From contig JAEUUL010000009.1 of the NCBI GenBank assembly GCA_016787485.1, positions 1-64,000 of the forward strand: a DNA stretch of 64,000 nt, written 5' to 3'. The notes below the pieces were generated by a model. The model saw only the letters and a program-made list of their open reading frames with translations, ran no database searches and had not been told where the DNA came from. A program made the translations under genes and the position numbers. Shown here piece by piece: positions 51,657 through 60,560 of this stretch; the first letter of the stretch is position 1; the number at the start of each line of letters is the position of its first letter. Source of the stretch: Bacteroidota bacterium. GTDB taxonomy: Bacteria; Bacteroidota; Bacteroidia; NS11-12g; UBA955.

Positions 51657-53723
51657 ATGATGAAATGGATTTATACAGCCCTGGGAATACTTGTTTTCTT
51701 ATTTTCCGGACAGGTTAACGGTCAGGACAAAGGTCAGAATCCGCAACTGGACAGATACTATGACAAATGCCGTAAATTCATCAAGGCCAATCAGCTGGAC
51801 AGCGCGCGGTATTATGCGGGTCTCGCATTACAGATGGCCAAAGCGGAAAACCGCAGCAAAGACGAAGCACGGAGTCTGTTATATCTGGCACAAAGCAGTT
51901 ACACCATTGCTCCCAGGGAAGGATTATATATTTATTTGTCTGCGCGAAACAGCGGACTGCAAAGCGGAGAAAAAGCCGTTGTATTCAGGGCATCTCTTAC
52001 CATTGGTGCTATCTACCGCCGCGAATCAAAATTTGATTCTACCCGCTTTCACTATAACGAATGTATAAAAATCGCCAATGAGTTGATTACCGAAAACCGT
52101 ACACCGGAAAACCTGAAAAGGCTGGGCATGGTTTACAACAATTACGGTGCATATTATACAGACGTGGGTGAATTCAGCAAGGCCGCCTGGTATCTGGTGG
52201 AAACAGAAAAAGTAGGAAGGGAACTGAAAGATACCGGCATGATGTTGCGCGCTGCAATAAACGTTGGTGCCATTTATTCCGAACTGGGCAGTCCCGAAAA
52301 TAAACTCAGCACGGGATATACGGCCAAAATGTTTCTGCAGAAAGCCAAAAGCTATTACTTCCTTGCCCGCGAACTGATAAGACCGGAAGATGAAAGAAAC
52401 CGTCCGCATGTGCTGAACAACATTGGTGTCGTTTATCAGAATCTGGGCAAGTACGACAGTGCCATTTATTTCCTTAGTCAGGCTCTGGAATTGTATAAAA
52501 AAACAGGAAATATTCCCAGTGAATGTTCGTGCAATTACAGCCTGGGTTCTGCCATTTATAAAACTGGCAAACTCGATGTTGCCGCGGCTCACTTTGACCA
52601 GGCAATAGCCATTGCAGAAAAAAACGACCTCAAAACCTGCCTGATGTCTGCCCTGAGCAACAAAGGGCAATATCTTACTGAAACCAACCGGCTGGATGAG
52701 GCAGAAAAGGTTTTGAAAAGAGCCATGGATATAAAAAACTCCATGGGCAATTTCAAAGAGAATTATTTGTTGTACGAAAAATTTTATATCCTGTATGAAA
52801 AAAAACAGGATTATAAAAAAGCATTTGAATATTACAAAAAATTCGTCTATGCACGGGACAGTGTTGCCAGTGTGGAGCATCTGAATATTCTGGAGGATCT
52901 GGAAGTCAGATACGAATCGGAGAAAAAAGACGAGAAAATCAGCGAACTGGGTCTGGAAAAACAATTGTTGCTGGAAAAAACACGGGTGCGAGATGCCCAA
53001 TTGCGGCTGCGCAATTTTCTCATATCGGGATTGTTGCTTTTCCTTGCCATGGGTGCTGCGCTGGTTTGGTTTTGGATACAGAGAAACCGCATGCGTCAGC
53101 AGCAGAAAGCCAGCGACCTCGAACACCGCTTGCTCAGGGCACGCATGAATCCGCATTTCCTGTTCAATGGATTAAATACCATACAGAAACATTATGAAGA
53201 GGGTGACACTGAAAGTGCCGGTAAATTCATGGCAGATTTCAGCAAATTCCTGCGTTTGATTTTGCTCAAAACCGGTGAAACCAAGCATTCACTGGCCGAT
53301 GAAATTGAGTTTACCCAACTCTACGCTTCTCTCGAACAACGCAAATACCCGGACAGGATTTTCTTCGAAACACGCATAGCACCGGAAGTGGAAACCGACA
53401 CCTGGACCATCCCCTCCCTGCTATTGCAACCTTTGGTGGAAAATGCCATCTGGCACGGAATTCTGCCCACAAACAGGCCCGGGCATATTGTGCTGGATGT
53501 ACGCGAAGATGACAAACAGCATTTGCTCATCACACTTACCGATGATGGTGTCGGATTTAAAAACAGCTTAATCCAGAAAAAAGCCGGACATGTGTCAAAA
53601 GCGCTGGAAATGGTACATTTGCGTCTTGGCAAATCAGGCAAGGTTGCTATAGATACCCTGAACCCGCAAACCGATGGCAGCACCGGAACCCGCATAACAC
53701 TCTTACTCACAGACGAAATATGA
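51657..53723 (+). CDS. TPR-containing LytS-type sensor histidine kinase
   Basis: The 688-residue kinase has a signal or membrane segment at its start (WIYTALGILVFLFSGQ), about seven tetratricopeptide repeats outside the cytoplasm (NNIGVVYQNLGKYDSAIYFL), a coiled-coil stretch (ISELGLEKQLLLEKTRVR), one membrane helix (FLISGLLLFLAMGAALVWFW), and a LytS-type catalytic part with RMNPHFLFNGLNTIQKHYEE (phospho-His), LLLQPLVENAIWHG and TLTDDGVGF. The start at 51657 gives the shortest signal; the frame is open to 51576. The response regulator gene overlaps by four bases. Confidence 0.9.
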   Translation: MMKWIYTALGILVFLFSGQVNGQDKGQNPQLDRYYDKCRKFIKANQLDSARYYAGLALQMAKAENRSKDEARSLLYLAQSSYTIAPREGLYIYLSARNSGLQSGEKAVVFRASLTIGAIYRRESKFDSTRFHYNECIKIANELITENRTPENLKRLGMVYNNYGAYYTDVGEFSKAAWYLVETEKVGRELKDTGMMLRAAINVGAIYSELGSPENKLSTGYTAKMFLQKAKSYYFLARELIRPEDERNRPHVLNNIGVVYQNLGKYDSAIYFLSQALELYKKTGNIPSECSCNYSLGSAIYKTGKLDVAAAHFDQAIAIAEKNDLKTCLMSALSNKGQYLTETNRLDEAEKVLKRAMDIKNSMGNFKENYLLYEKFYILYEKKQDYKKAFEYYKKFVYARDSVASVEHLNILEDLEVRYESEKKDEKISELGLEKQLLLEKTRVRDAQLRLRNFLISGLLLFLAMGAALVWFWIQRNRMRQQQKASDLEHRLLRARMNPHFLFNGLNTIQKHYEEGDTESAGKFMADFSKFLRLILLKTGETKHSLADEIEFTQLYASLEQRKYPDRIFFETRIAPEVETDTWTIPSLLLQPLVENAIWHGILPTNRPGHIVLDVREDDKQHLLITLTDDGVGFKNSLIQKKAGHVSKALEMVHLRLGKSGKVAIDTLNPQTDGSTGTRITLLLTDEI

Positions 53724-54448
53724 AAATTCTGCTGGTGGATGACGAGGAAAGCGCGCGCAAATCCATGCGCAACAAACTTGCCCGATACAACGGGCAGGTA
53801 AGGAGCATTGATGAAGCGGATGGGGTTCAGTCTGCCCTGCTGCAAATAAATAACCAGGATTACGACCTTATTTTTTTAGACATTCAGATGCCGGATGGAA
53901 CCGGTTTCGACTTGCTCGAAAAAATGGGAGATCATACATCCATGGTTGCATTCACTACCGCCTATGATGATTTTGCACTGAAAGCATTTGAATTCGCTGC
54001 CATTGGTTATCTGTTGAAACCGGTTGACACGGATAAGCTGGATATGGTGATGCAGCACGCAGGGCAATTGCGAAGCAACCGCAGTTCACAATACAAACTG
54101 CTGGTGGACAGCTACCGGGAAAAGAAAATACGCAAACTGGTTATTCCCAATTCAGAAGGATTTCTGATCACTGAACTCAGCGATATTCTGTTTATTCAAA
54201 GTGATGTAAATTATTCTGTTTTTCATTTTGTGCAGAGTCCGAAAACCCTTGTTTCAAGCAAAACTTTGAAGGAATACACACAGATACTTGAGCCGGAAGG
54301 TTTTTTCCGGGTACACCAGAGCTACCTCATCAATCTGAGCTACGCGAGAGAATACAAAAAGAACTACAGCGAAGTTGTGCTTACCGATGGCACACACGTG
54401 CCGGTGGCACGACAAAAGAAAATGGCTTTTCAGGCCCTTTTTGCTTAG
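53720..54448 (+). CDS. LytTR-family response regulator
   Basis: The 242-residue regulator has a receiver domain (ILLVDDEESARKSM, phosphoacceptor Asp in LIFLDIQMPDGTGFDLL, TTAYDDFALKAFEFAAIGYLLKPV) and a LytTR DNA-binding domain (SDVNYSVFHF, EGFFRVHQSYLINLSYAREY, VLTDGTHVPVARQKKM). It is the partner of the TPR kinase with which it overlaps (ATGA). Targets are unknown; the LamG gene upstream may be co-transcribed. Confidence 0.94.
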   Translation: MKILLVDDEESARKSMRNKLARYNGQVRSIDEADGVQSALLQINNQDYDLIFLDIQMPDGTGFDLLEKMGDHTSMVAFTTAYDDFALKAFEFAAIGYLLKPVDTDKLDMVMQHAGQLRSNRSSQYKLLVDSYREKKIRKLVIPNSEGFLITELSDILFIQSDVNYSVFHFVQSPKTLVSSKTLKEYTQILEPEGFFRVHQSYLINLSYAREYKKNYSEVVLTDGTHVPVARQKKMAFQALFA

Positions 54449-54741
54449 AAGCCATCTCAAAATTCCTTCTGGCCAATTCATTTCTTTTGGCTTATACTGA
54501 ACGAAAATTCGCCTTTTTGCGCAATCCTGCGTCACTTCCTTTGTCCAGGCCGCCAGCCTGAACAGCAATAAGTTCCTTGTATTTCACCAAAAACCCCGAA
54601 ATTGGCTCAAAACTCATTTTTGAGATCGCTTCCGGGCTGGATATTTTTCCAATTGGTTCATTGCAGGGATTGAATCTCAGGGGTTCAATTTCATTTCGTT
54701 TTGCTCCCACTTTGAAATTTGTTGCCGGAATATTCAGAAAC
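54449..54741. other. Gap with a short minus-strand ORF of doubtful reality
   Basis: No firm gene in this ~290-base stretch. A minus-strand frame from a TTG at 54743 to 54492 encodes 83 residues (SKMSFEPISGFLVKYKELIA, then VQAGGLDKGSDAGLRKKA). There is no signal peptide and no family I recognise. Hairpins CTCAAAA/TTTTGAG (54606-54624) and CAGGC/GCCTG (54546-54560) are present. It may be a degenerate repeat or remnant. Confidence 0.3.
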
Positions 54742-54774
54742 AAAAAAGCCGTCCCGCATTTCTGCAGAACGGCT
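54742..54774 (-). terminator. Intrinsic terminator after the T9SS protein at 54799
   Basis: On the minus strand AGCCGT, an inner CTGCAG...GCG region and ACGGCT, followed by a T-run. Confidence 0.7.
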
Positions 54775-54798
54775 CAAGAACGTGTTGGAGGGGATATC

Positions 54799-56253
54799 TT
54801 ACTTCACCCATAACCGCTGCACCAGCGGCCTTTGGGTGCCATTCTGCTGCAGTACCTGCACCAGATACAATCCTGGTGCTATTCCCTGTAAATCTATCTG
54901 TACCATTTGTTCAGTTCCGTCTGCAGCTGGTTGCACATCAAATTGCTTCAACTGCCTGCCCGACATATCGGTCAATTGAACCCGGCTGCTCTCCTTTATG
55001 GTTAGCACAGCATAAACCACACCTTCTGCGGGGTTCGGATAAATTTCCAGCTTGTCCTCTGCAACCGCATTTACAGCAGGCATAAAGGGCAAACTACCGC
55101 AGGCTCCGATGGTTGCGCCGCGGCTGGTATAATATGTAAGGTTGCTGCTGCTCACACACTTTGTTCTGCCCTGATAACACACATTGATGTTGGCAAGGTT
55201 TTTTCCGCAACGCACATCTTTTACCGCAACCTGAACCATATCCGTGTCCTTGCAACCGTATCCATCGGTCACAATCAGGTTGTAATTTGTGGTGTTGCCG
55301 GGACAAACTGAAGTGCTTGCCGTGGTTGGACCATGGCTCCATTTGTAGGCATAAGTGCCATATCCTCCGCTGGCAGAACCAGCCAGGGTGGCACAGTTGG
55401 ATCCATAGCCTATGGTGATCAGCTTGTCGCTGCCTGCGTTGGCTGTAAGGCTGCTGCGTGCACAACTGGTCACAACGGTTGCGGATGATGTTCCGGCACA
55501 ACCATTTGCATCTGTAACAGTTAAGGTATACACCGTGTTAACTGTGGGACAAACCGTGATGGAAGAGGTTGTTGCACCGGTATTCCATTTATAGGAATAG
55601 GAACCGTTACCGCCGGTAGCAGCACCATTCAATGTAGCGCAGTTCGGAGTGCCACTCAGATAAACCGTTTGGTTGCCACCTGTACTTACAGCAGGACTAA
55701 TACCAAAACATCTCGGGAAAACACGCAGATTGGTGCAACCACCCAGTGTATTTCCAGCAGCTTCCATGCCGCGGCACCAAACTGTATCCGGCAAACCGAT
55801 GGTATAAATACTAATGCTCCTGCAAACAGAGCTTACACCTCCGCAGGTGCTTTGTATGCAGGTCCATACTCCGTAGTCGTCGTCCGGAATGTAAAACAAT
55901 GCCTGTGCATTGTAAGGCACAGACAAATAGGAATTGTCCACCATTCTGTACCCTCTGAAAACATCACCCGTTACCGGACTGCGCAATGTGTCGTGCGACC
56001 ATGTGTCCAGCTGCGAATTGTTGGAAAGATAGAACGAGAAATACGTGGTTCCCTGGTCTGCACCATACCGGTTGTTGTTGCGTCCGTTGCCGGCGCAAAA
56101 TGTCACATCCAGCTTGTACTTGTTGTTTCCCAGACTGCTCACATTGTTCAGCGTGAAACCCGATAAGTCGCAACTTTTTCCGGGCAAAGCCTGCATAAAA
56201 ACCAGCCCCGTGCAAAGGACCAGTTTCATGTACTTGAATTTGATTGTTTTCAT
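54799..56253 (-). CDS. Secreted protein with two SprB/PKD-like repeats and T9SS type A sorting domain
   Basis: The 484-residue protein from the ATG at 56253 has a signal peptide (LVLCTGLVFMQALPGKS). An N-terminal domain with many Cys follows, then two repeats of about 85 residues beginning CATLNGAATGGNGSYSYKW and CATLAGSASGGYGTYAYKW, each ending VTDxxGC. The C-terminus is a type A sorting domain (LEIYPNPAEGVVYAVLTI, GIAPGLYLVQVLQQNG). It is surface-exposed and probably adhesive. Other starts at 56229 and 56328 are possible. Confidence 0.85.
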   Translation of the reverse strand: MKTIKFKYMKLVLCTGLVFMQALPGKSCDLSGFTLNNVSSLGNNKYKLDVTFCAGNGRNNNRYGADQGTTYFSFYLSNNSQLDTWSHDTLRSPVTGDVFRGYRMVDNSYLSVPYNAQALFYIPDDDYGVWTCIQSTCGGVSSVCRSISIYTIGLPDTVWCRGMEAAGNTLGGCTNLRVFPRCFGISPAVSTGGNQTVYLSGTPNCATLNGAATGGNGSYSYKWNTGATTSSITVCPTVNTVYTLTVTDANGCAGTSSATVVTSCARSSLTANAGSDKLITIGYGSNCATLAGSASGGYGTYAYKWSHGPTTASTSVCPGNTTNYNLIVTDGYGCKDTDMVQVAVKDVRCGKNLANINVCYQGRTKCVSSSNLTYYTSRGATIGACGSLPFMPAVNAVAEDKLEIYPNPAEGVVYAVLTIKESSRVQLTDMSGRQLKQFDVQPAADGTEQMVQIDLQGIAPGLYLVQVLQQNGTQRPLVQRLWVK

Positions 56254-56420
56254 TTGTTTTGCTATTAATGGGTACAAATCAAATGGCAGGTCTGACTGAT
56301 TGAATGGCCCATTGATTATCCGGTACATTTATGGAGAATTACAATACACTGCTTTGATTATCCGGCAAAATCCCTGAAGGAATCTTAACAGCACTATCCG
56401 CTTAATTCCTTCATATCCAT

Positions 56421-56428
56421 TATGTTTG
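56421..56428 (+). promoter_or_regulatory. -7 box TATGTTTG for the patatin gene
   Basis: TAnnTTTG match 18 bases before the ATG at 56447. Confidence 0.45.
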
Positions 56429-56446
56429 TTTCACTAAATCAGGGTT

Positions 56447-59257
56447 ATGGTACCAAAATTACTGGCAAAACTTGCCCAATTCCGTCAGTGGATGGTGTGG
56501 TCCCTCATCGGACTATCAACACTTCTTTTTGCCATCAGTTCCGGATATGACGAAAAAAGTCATACCCCGGTTTTTCAACGAAGCATAAACAGTGTAGGCC
56601 TGAAAATGAATGCAACGGATTTGCCCGTTTGGCAAAAACAACTTGACGTCAAAAACATCCTCATTGATTCGGGTTGGAACGATTCTACCGGGCAATTTGG
56701 CATTTTACCGGAACAAATCAGTAAAAAAACACCCCGAGAGTATGGCAGACAGGCATTGAGCTGGGACATCCTTTTCATCCTCTTCTTTACGGTCCTGCTG
56801 ATGCTCTGGATTCAAAAACTTGACACAAAAAAAGCAGAACTCAAGGTCAATTATTCTTCACATAAAGTAACGCGAAATGCAGGACTTGCCATTGCCGGAA
56901 TGTGTTTCGATATTGTGGAAAATGGCATGGGGCTGGGATTGCTTGCGGGCAGCGGTAGCCACTGGTTTCTGAATATGATGTTCCTGGTTTCTGTGTTCAA
57001 GTGGTTGTGTTATTTGCGGATTATCGCGTCGTACCTGGTTGTTATTACTGAATTCGTTCGTGGCTTTTTGGCGGTTTTACGTGAAAATATCGTTCAAACC
57101 GTAGCCATAGTACTGCTCTATGGAGTATTCTTTCTTTCGGACCAGGGACAAAACCTGCTCATCAATCTCAATGAATACGACCTTTCGGTTGTTATATTCT
57201 GCTTTGTGGTTTCATTTTTTGCCATCTTTAACTGGCATTTCAGCAAATTCTCACAAAACAAAGAAATCGCAACCACAGGGCCACTCAGCAATTTTTATTC
57301 CGATTTCAACTGGAGCAATCCGGGTTTGCAAAAACGGATGGTTGGCGCCAGTTACACGCAGTTTTACATCGCCATTCCCCGCATGTTTGGTGTGCTCACT
57401 TTTCTTATTCCTGCCTGTGCTCTACTCAATGTTACCGCCATCACGCATCCGGGCACACCTTTTGCCAAATTCTTTGACCCACAGCTTATGCTCCTGCTCA
57501 TCTCGGGAATCTATTTTTACCTGTTTCAAAACGATGTATTCAATCAGATTGTACGACGAATTCCACAGTGGGCAAGCAATCTTTTTCTCGGATTTTTGGT
57601 ATTCATTCTGCTGGCAATGTACCTGCTCAATGATGGCAGCATATACAGTATCAAATGGTTTGCCATTGCACTGATTGACCTTTCCCTGTTTTTTGCCTTT
57701 TTCACCTCTGTGCGCAATGAATCTGCAAGAAATTCAGACAAACCCATCCGGTTCCTGGGAATTGATCTGTCCAGAGAAAAAGTAAACAAGCCTGTATTCT
57801 ATGCCAGTTTGGTTTTTGCTTTACTCGGAGTTGTTATATTGATTCTTAATTTCACTCTCGCCATCAACTACTGCCAGTATCTGCTTCCCGTTTTGTCTAT
57901 GATTTTCGTGCTGTATGAAATTGTTCTGTCTGCTTTAATTATTGCCGGATGGCGCACCGGCGCAAATTATGTGGTGATACTGTTTGTCTTTGTTGCTGTA
58001 TTCTATTCCCTCATAGACAACAATACCTACCGTTTGCGAGAAGGATCGGAAAAATGCAAAACCACTCAGGTTCCGGAAATGGAAACCTACATGAATCAGT
58101 GGCTGAATGCCAGAAAAAATGAAATAGAAAAAAAGAAAAATTACGACGTTTATTTTATCAATGGTCATGGAGGTGGTATACGTGCATCGGCCTATTTCTA
58201 TTTTACCCTGAGAGAGCTTGATGGTGAATATCAGAAATTGCACAAAGAGTCAATCATCCCTCACGTTTTCAGCATGAGTACCGCCTCTGGCAGCAGCCTT
58301 GGCGCCGTTTGCGCCGTAAGTGATTTGCAGAAAACAGGCAAACTGCGGAGCACCGATGAGATTTACCAGTTGATGCGAAAAGATTACCTCAGTCCGGTGC
58401 TGCTGGGACTGGTGGCCGGAGATTTCATCTCCATGTTTAATGACAACTGGAATGACCGCGATATTTTGCAGGAAAAAAACTGGGAAAAATATGCTCCCGG
58501 ACTTACCCGCAATTATTTTAATATTTATAGTGAAGACAATAAAAGACAATTGCCAGCCTTACTGTTCAATACCTCTGAAAGTCAGTCCGGACAGTCTGCA
58601 CTGATAGCTCCGTTCCGTTTCAAACCTGCTGATCTCGAGGGCCGGATGAATGCCACAGAACAAGCAGGAACCATGCATTTCAATTTAAGTACTGCAGCCA
58701 TTTTAACAGCTCGTTTTCCCCTGATAAGTCCTGCAGCCCGAACCAAAACCAATGCGTATTTTCACGATGGAGGCATGACAGAAAATTCAGGCATCCGCAG
58801 CAGTATGGAAGTTTGTCATGCCCTGCAAAAAATCATTGAAGACAGATTGAAATCAAATCCTGCAGATTCTTCCTGGCTGAATCATATCCGGTTCCGTTAT
58901 ATTTCCATAGCCAATTCCATGACAGCCCATGATGTAAAAGCCTATGAAAAACTGGGACAAAACGGTTCACTCATGAAAATGATTGCCGGCGCGGGATTAA
59001 ACGGAAATACCGGAGCATTCCTGCAGAAGGCCAAAGCTGAAACCCTGAATAACCCTGCCCTTTTTTACGAATTCATTGTAAATAAAAACGGGATGAAAAC
59101 TCAGCGGCCACCTTTGATAAGCACCATTGCCGGAAGCAAATCTTTTTATATTGGAACCATATTGCCTCTGGGCTGGCAACTAAGCGGACAGGCCACAGAC
59201 AAACTCATGTCCAGTGCAAATGAAGAGGTAAAAAAACACCCCGAAATATTGAAATAG
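56447..59257 (+). CDS. Patatin-like phospholipase with large N-terminal membrane domain
   Basis: The 936-residue protein has a long membrane domain, about residues 20-540, with roughly a dozen hydrophobic helices (LFILFFTVLLMLWIQ, FYASLVFALLGVVILIL). The patatin catalytic domain follows: oxyanion hole GHGGGIRASAYF, nucleophile serine in STASGSSLGAVCAVS (GxSxG), and the catalytic Asp in YFHDGGMTENSG (DGG). It probably hydrolyses phospholipids or other acyl lipids at the inner membrane. The membrane domain does not match a family I know. The stop overlaps the GTG of the S4 gene (TAGTG). Confidence 0.84.
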   Translation: MVPKLLAKLAQFRQWMVWSLIGLSTLLFAISSGYDEKSHTPVFQRSINSVGLKMNATDLPVWQKQLDVKNILIDSGWNDSTGQFGILPEQISKKTPREYGRQALSWDILFILFFTVLLMLWIQKLDTKKAELKVNYSSHKVTRNAGLAIAGMCFDIVENGMGLGLLAGSGSHWFLNMMFLVSVFKWLCYLRIIASYLVVITEFVRGFLAVLRENIVQTVAIVLLYGVFFLSDQGQNLLINLNEYDLSVVIFCFVVSFFAIFNWHFSKFSQNKEIATTGPLSNFYSDFNWSNPGLQKRMVGASYTQFYIAIPRMFGVLTFLIPACALLNVTAITHPGTPFAKFFDPQLMLLLISGIYFYLFQNDVFNQIVRRIPQWASNLFLGFLVFILLAMYLLNDGSIYSIKWFAIALIDLSLFFAFFTSVRNESARNSDKPIRFLGIDLSREKVNKPVFYASLVFALLGVVILILNFTLAINYCQYLLPVLSMIFVLYEIVLSALIIAGWRTGANYVVILFVFVAVFYSLIDNNTYRLREGSEKCKTTQVPEMETYMNQWLNARKNEIEKKKNYDVYFINGHGGGIRASAYFYFTLRELDGEYQKLHKESIIPHVFSMSTASGSSLGAVCAVSDLQKTGKLRSTDEIYQLMRKDYLSPVLLGLVAGDFISMFNDNWNDRDILQEKNWEKYAPGLTRNYFNIYSEDNKRQLPALLFNTSESQSGQSALIAPFRFKPADLEGRMNATEQAGTMHFNLSTAAILTARFPLISPAARTKTNAYFHDGGMTENSGIRSSMEVCHALQKIIEDRLKSNPADSSWLNHIRFRYISIANSMTAHDVKAYEKLGQNGSLMKMIAGAGLNGNTGAFLQKAKAETLNNPALFYEFIVNKNGMKTQRPPLISTIAGSKSFYIGTILPLGWQLSGQATDKLMSSANEEVKKHPEILK

Positions 59258-59481
59258 TGCAGGAAATAGCCATACATACAGAATATATCCAATTGAACCA
59301 ACTGATCAAACTTGCCGGGTGGGTGGAAAACGGTTCAGAAGCAAATGCCTGCATTGAAGAAGGACTAGTGCAGGTAAACGGGCAAACGGAATTGCGGAAA
59401 AGAAACAAAATTTACCCGGGCATGCAGGTAAGCATAGAATCGGAAGATTTAGCGCTTACGGTACTTGCCGAACTGAAATAA
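59257..59481 (+). CDS. Small S4-domain RNA-binding protein
   Basis: The 74-residue protein starts with GTG at 59257, overlapping the patatin stop. It is an S4 domain of the YaaA/RqcP-like short type: YIQLNQLIKLAGWVENGSEANACI, EEGLVQVNGQTELRKRNKIYPG. It binds RNA, probably at the ribosome. Coupling to a lipase gene is unexpected and may be only positional. Confidence 0.87.
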   Translation: MQEIAIHTEYIQLNQLIKLAGWVENGSEANACIEEGLVQVNGQTELRKRNKIYPGMQVSIESEDLALTVLAELK

Positions 59482-59482
59482 A

Positions 59483-60472
59483 TCAGACCGTTGCAGGGTC
59501 ATATACGTCTTTCACTTCAGCAAGAATTTGTCTGATTTCATCGGGGTCACGCACCGTTACCAACCGGGTCCGGTACGGTTTAAAATCCTGCAGTCCGCGA
59601 AAATAATGGGCATAATGCCTGCGCATTTCCACCACCCCCACAATTGGGCCTTTCCATTGCAGGCTTTTTTCAAAATGCGCCAGGCATGCGTCAAGTCTTT
59701 CTTCCAGTGTTGGGCCGGGAAGAATCTCACCCGTTTGCAAAAAATGTTTGATTTCACGGAATATCCAGGGATAACCGATGGCTGCCCGACCAATCATGAT
59801 GCCATCTACCCCATACCGGTTTTTGTATTCCAGCGCCTTGTGCGGACTGTCAATATCCCCGTTCCCGAATATGGGAATCTGAATCCGCGGATTGTTCTTA
59901 ACTGCGGCAATCAGGGTCCAGTCCGCCTCACCCTTGTATAACTGGGCTCTGGTGCGGCCATGAATGGTCAGCGCTTTGATACCTACATCCTGCAGCCTTT
60001 CAGCCACTTCCATGATGTTTTTGCTGCTGTCGTCCCAGCCCAGACGGGTTTTAACGGTCACCGGCAGGGTTGTACTTTTTACCACAGCACGGGTCAGTCT
60101 TTCCATCAGGTCTATATCCTTCAGCACACCCGCACCGGCCCCTTTGCACACCACCTTGCTCACAGGACAACCGTAGTTGATGTCCAGCAAATCGGGCTGT
60201 GTTGCCTCTACAATGCGGGCTGAAAGAGCCATGGCTTCTTCATCACCCCCGAATATCTGAATGCCAATGGGGCGTTCATAGTCGAAAATATCCAGTTTCT
60301 GCCGGCTCTTGATGGCATCGCGGATGAGACCTTCGGAGCTGATGAACTCTGTATACATCAGATCCGCACCATGCTGCTTGCACACAAAACGAAAAGGAGG
60401 GTCACTTACATCCTCCATGGGAGCAAGCAACAGAGGGAATTCTCCCAGTTCTATGTCGGCTATCCGGACCAT
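59483..60472 (-). CDS. dus: tRNA-dihydrouridine synthase
   Basis: FMN enzyme reducing uridines in tRNA. The 329-residue protein begins MVRIADIELGEFPLLLAPME and has VSDPPFRFVCKQHGADLMYTE, LLDINYGCPVSKVVCKGAG with the catalytic Cys, KTRLGWDD, TIHGRTRAQLYKGEADW and PIFGNGDIDSP. It is DusB-like. A -7 box 11 bases upstream of the ATG (60472) excludes a GTG at 60481. Confidence 0.95.
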   Translation of the reverse strand: MVRIADIELGEFPLLLAPMEDVSDPPFRFVCKQHGADLMYTEFISSEGLIRDAIKSRQKLDIFDYERPIGIQIFGGDEEAMALSARIVEATQPDLLDINYGCPVSKVVCKGAGAGVLKDIDLMERLTRAVVKSTTLPVTVKTRLGWDDSSKNIMEVAERLQDVGIKALTIHGRTRAQLYKGEADWTLIAAVKNNPRIQIPIFGNGDIDSPHKALEYKNRYGVDGIMIGRAAIGYPWIFREIKHFLQTGEILPGPTLEERLDACLAHFEKSLQWKGPIVGVVEMRRHYAHYFRGLQDFKPYRTRLVTVRDPDEIRQILAEVKDVYDPATV

Positions 60473-60483
60473 GAATTGCACGG

Positions 60484-60491
60484 CAAAGTTA
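60484..60491 (-). promoter_or_regulatory. -7 box TAACTTTG for dus
   Basis: TAnnTTTG match on the minus strand, 11 bases before the ATG. Confidence 0.5.
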
Positions 60492-60542
60492 GTCCATTGT
60501 ATGCATGCGGCAGGATTTGGATATCCCTTCCGATATTTCCCT

Positions 60543-60550
60543 TAGGTTTG
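60543..60550 (+). promoter_or_regulatory. -7 box TAGGTTTG for the CPBP protease gene
   Basis: TAnnTTTG match; the ATG at 60561 is ten bases away. A TTTG lies 23 bases upstream. Confidence 0.5.
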
Positions 60551-60560
60551 CAGTCCGGTA

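Noticed and set aside
52026-53156. 376-residue minus-strand ORF
   Set aside because: Antisense of the TPR kinase gene; Phe/His-rich composition typical of a shadow frame.
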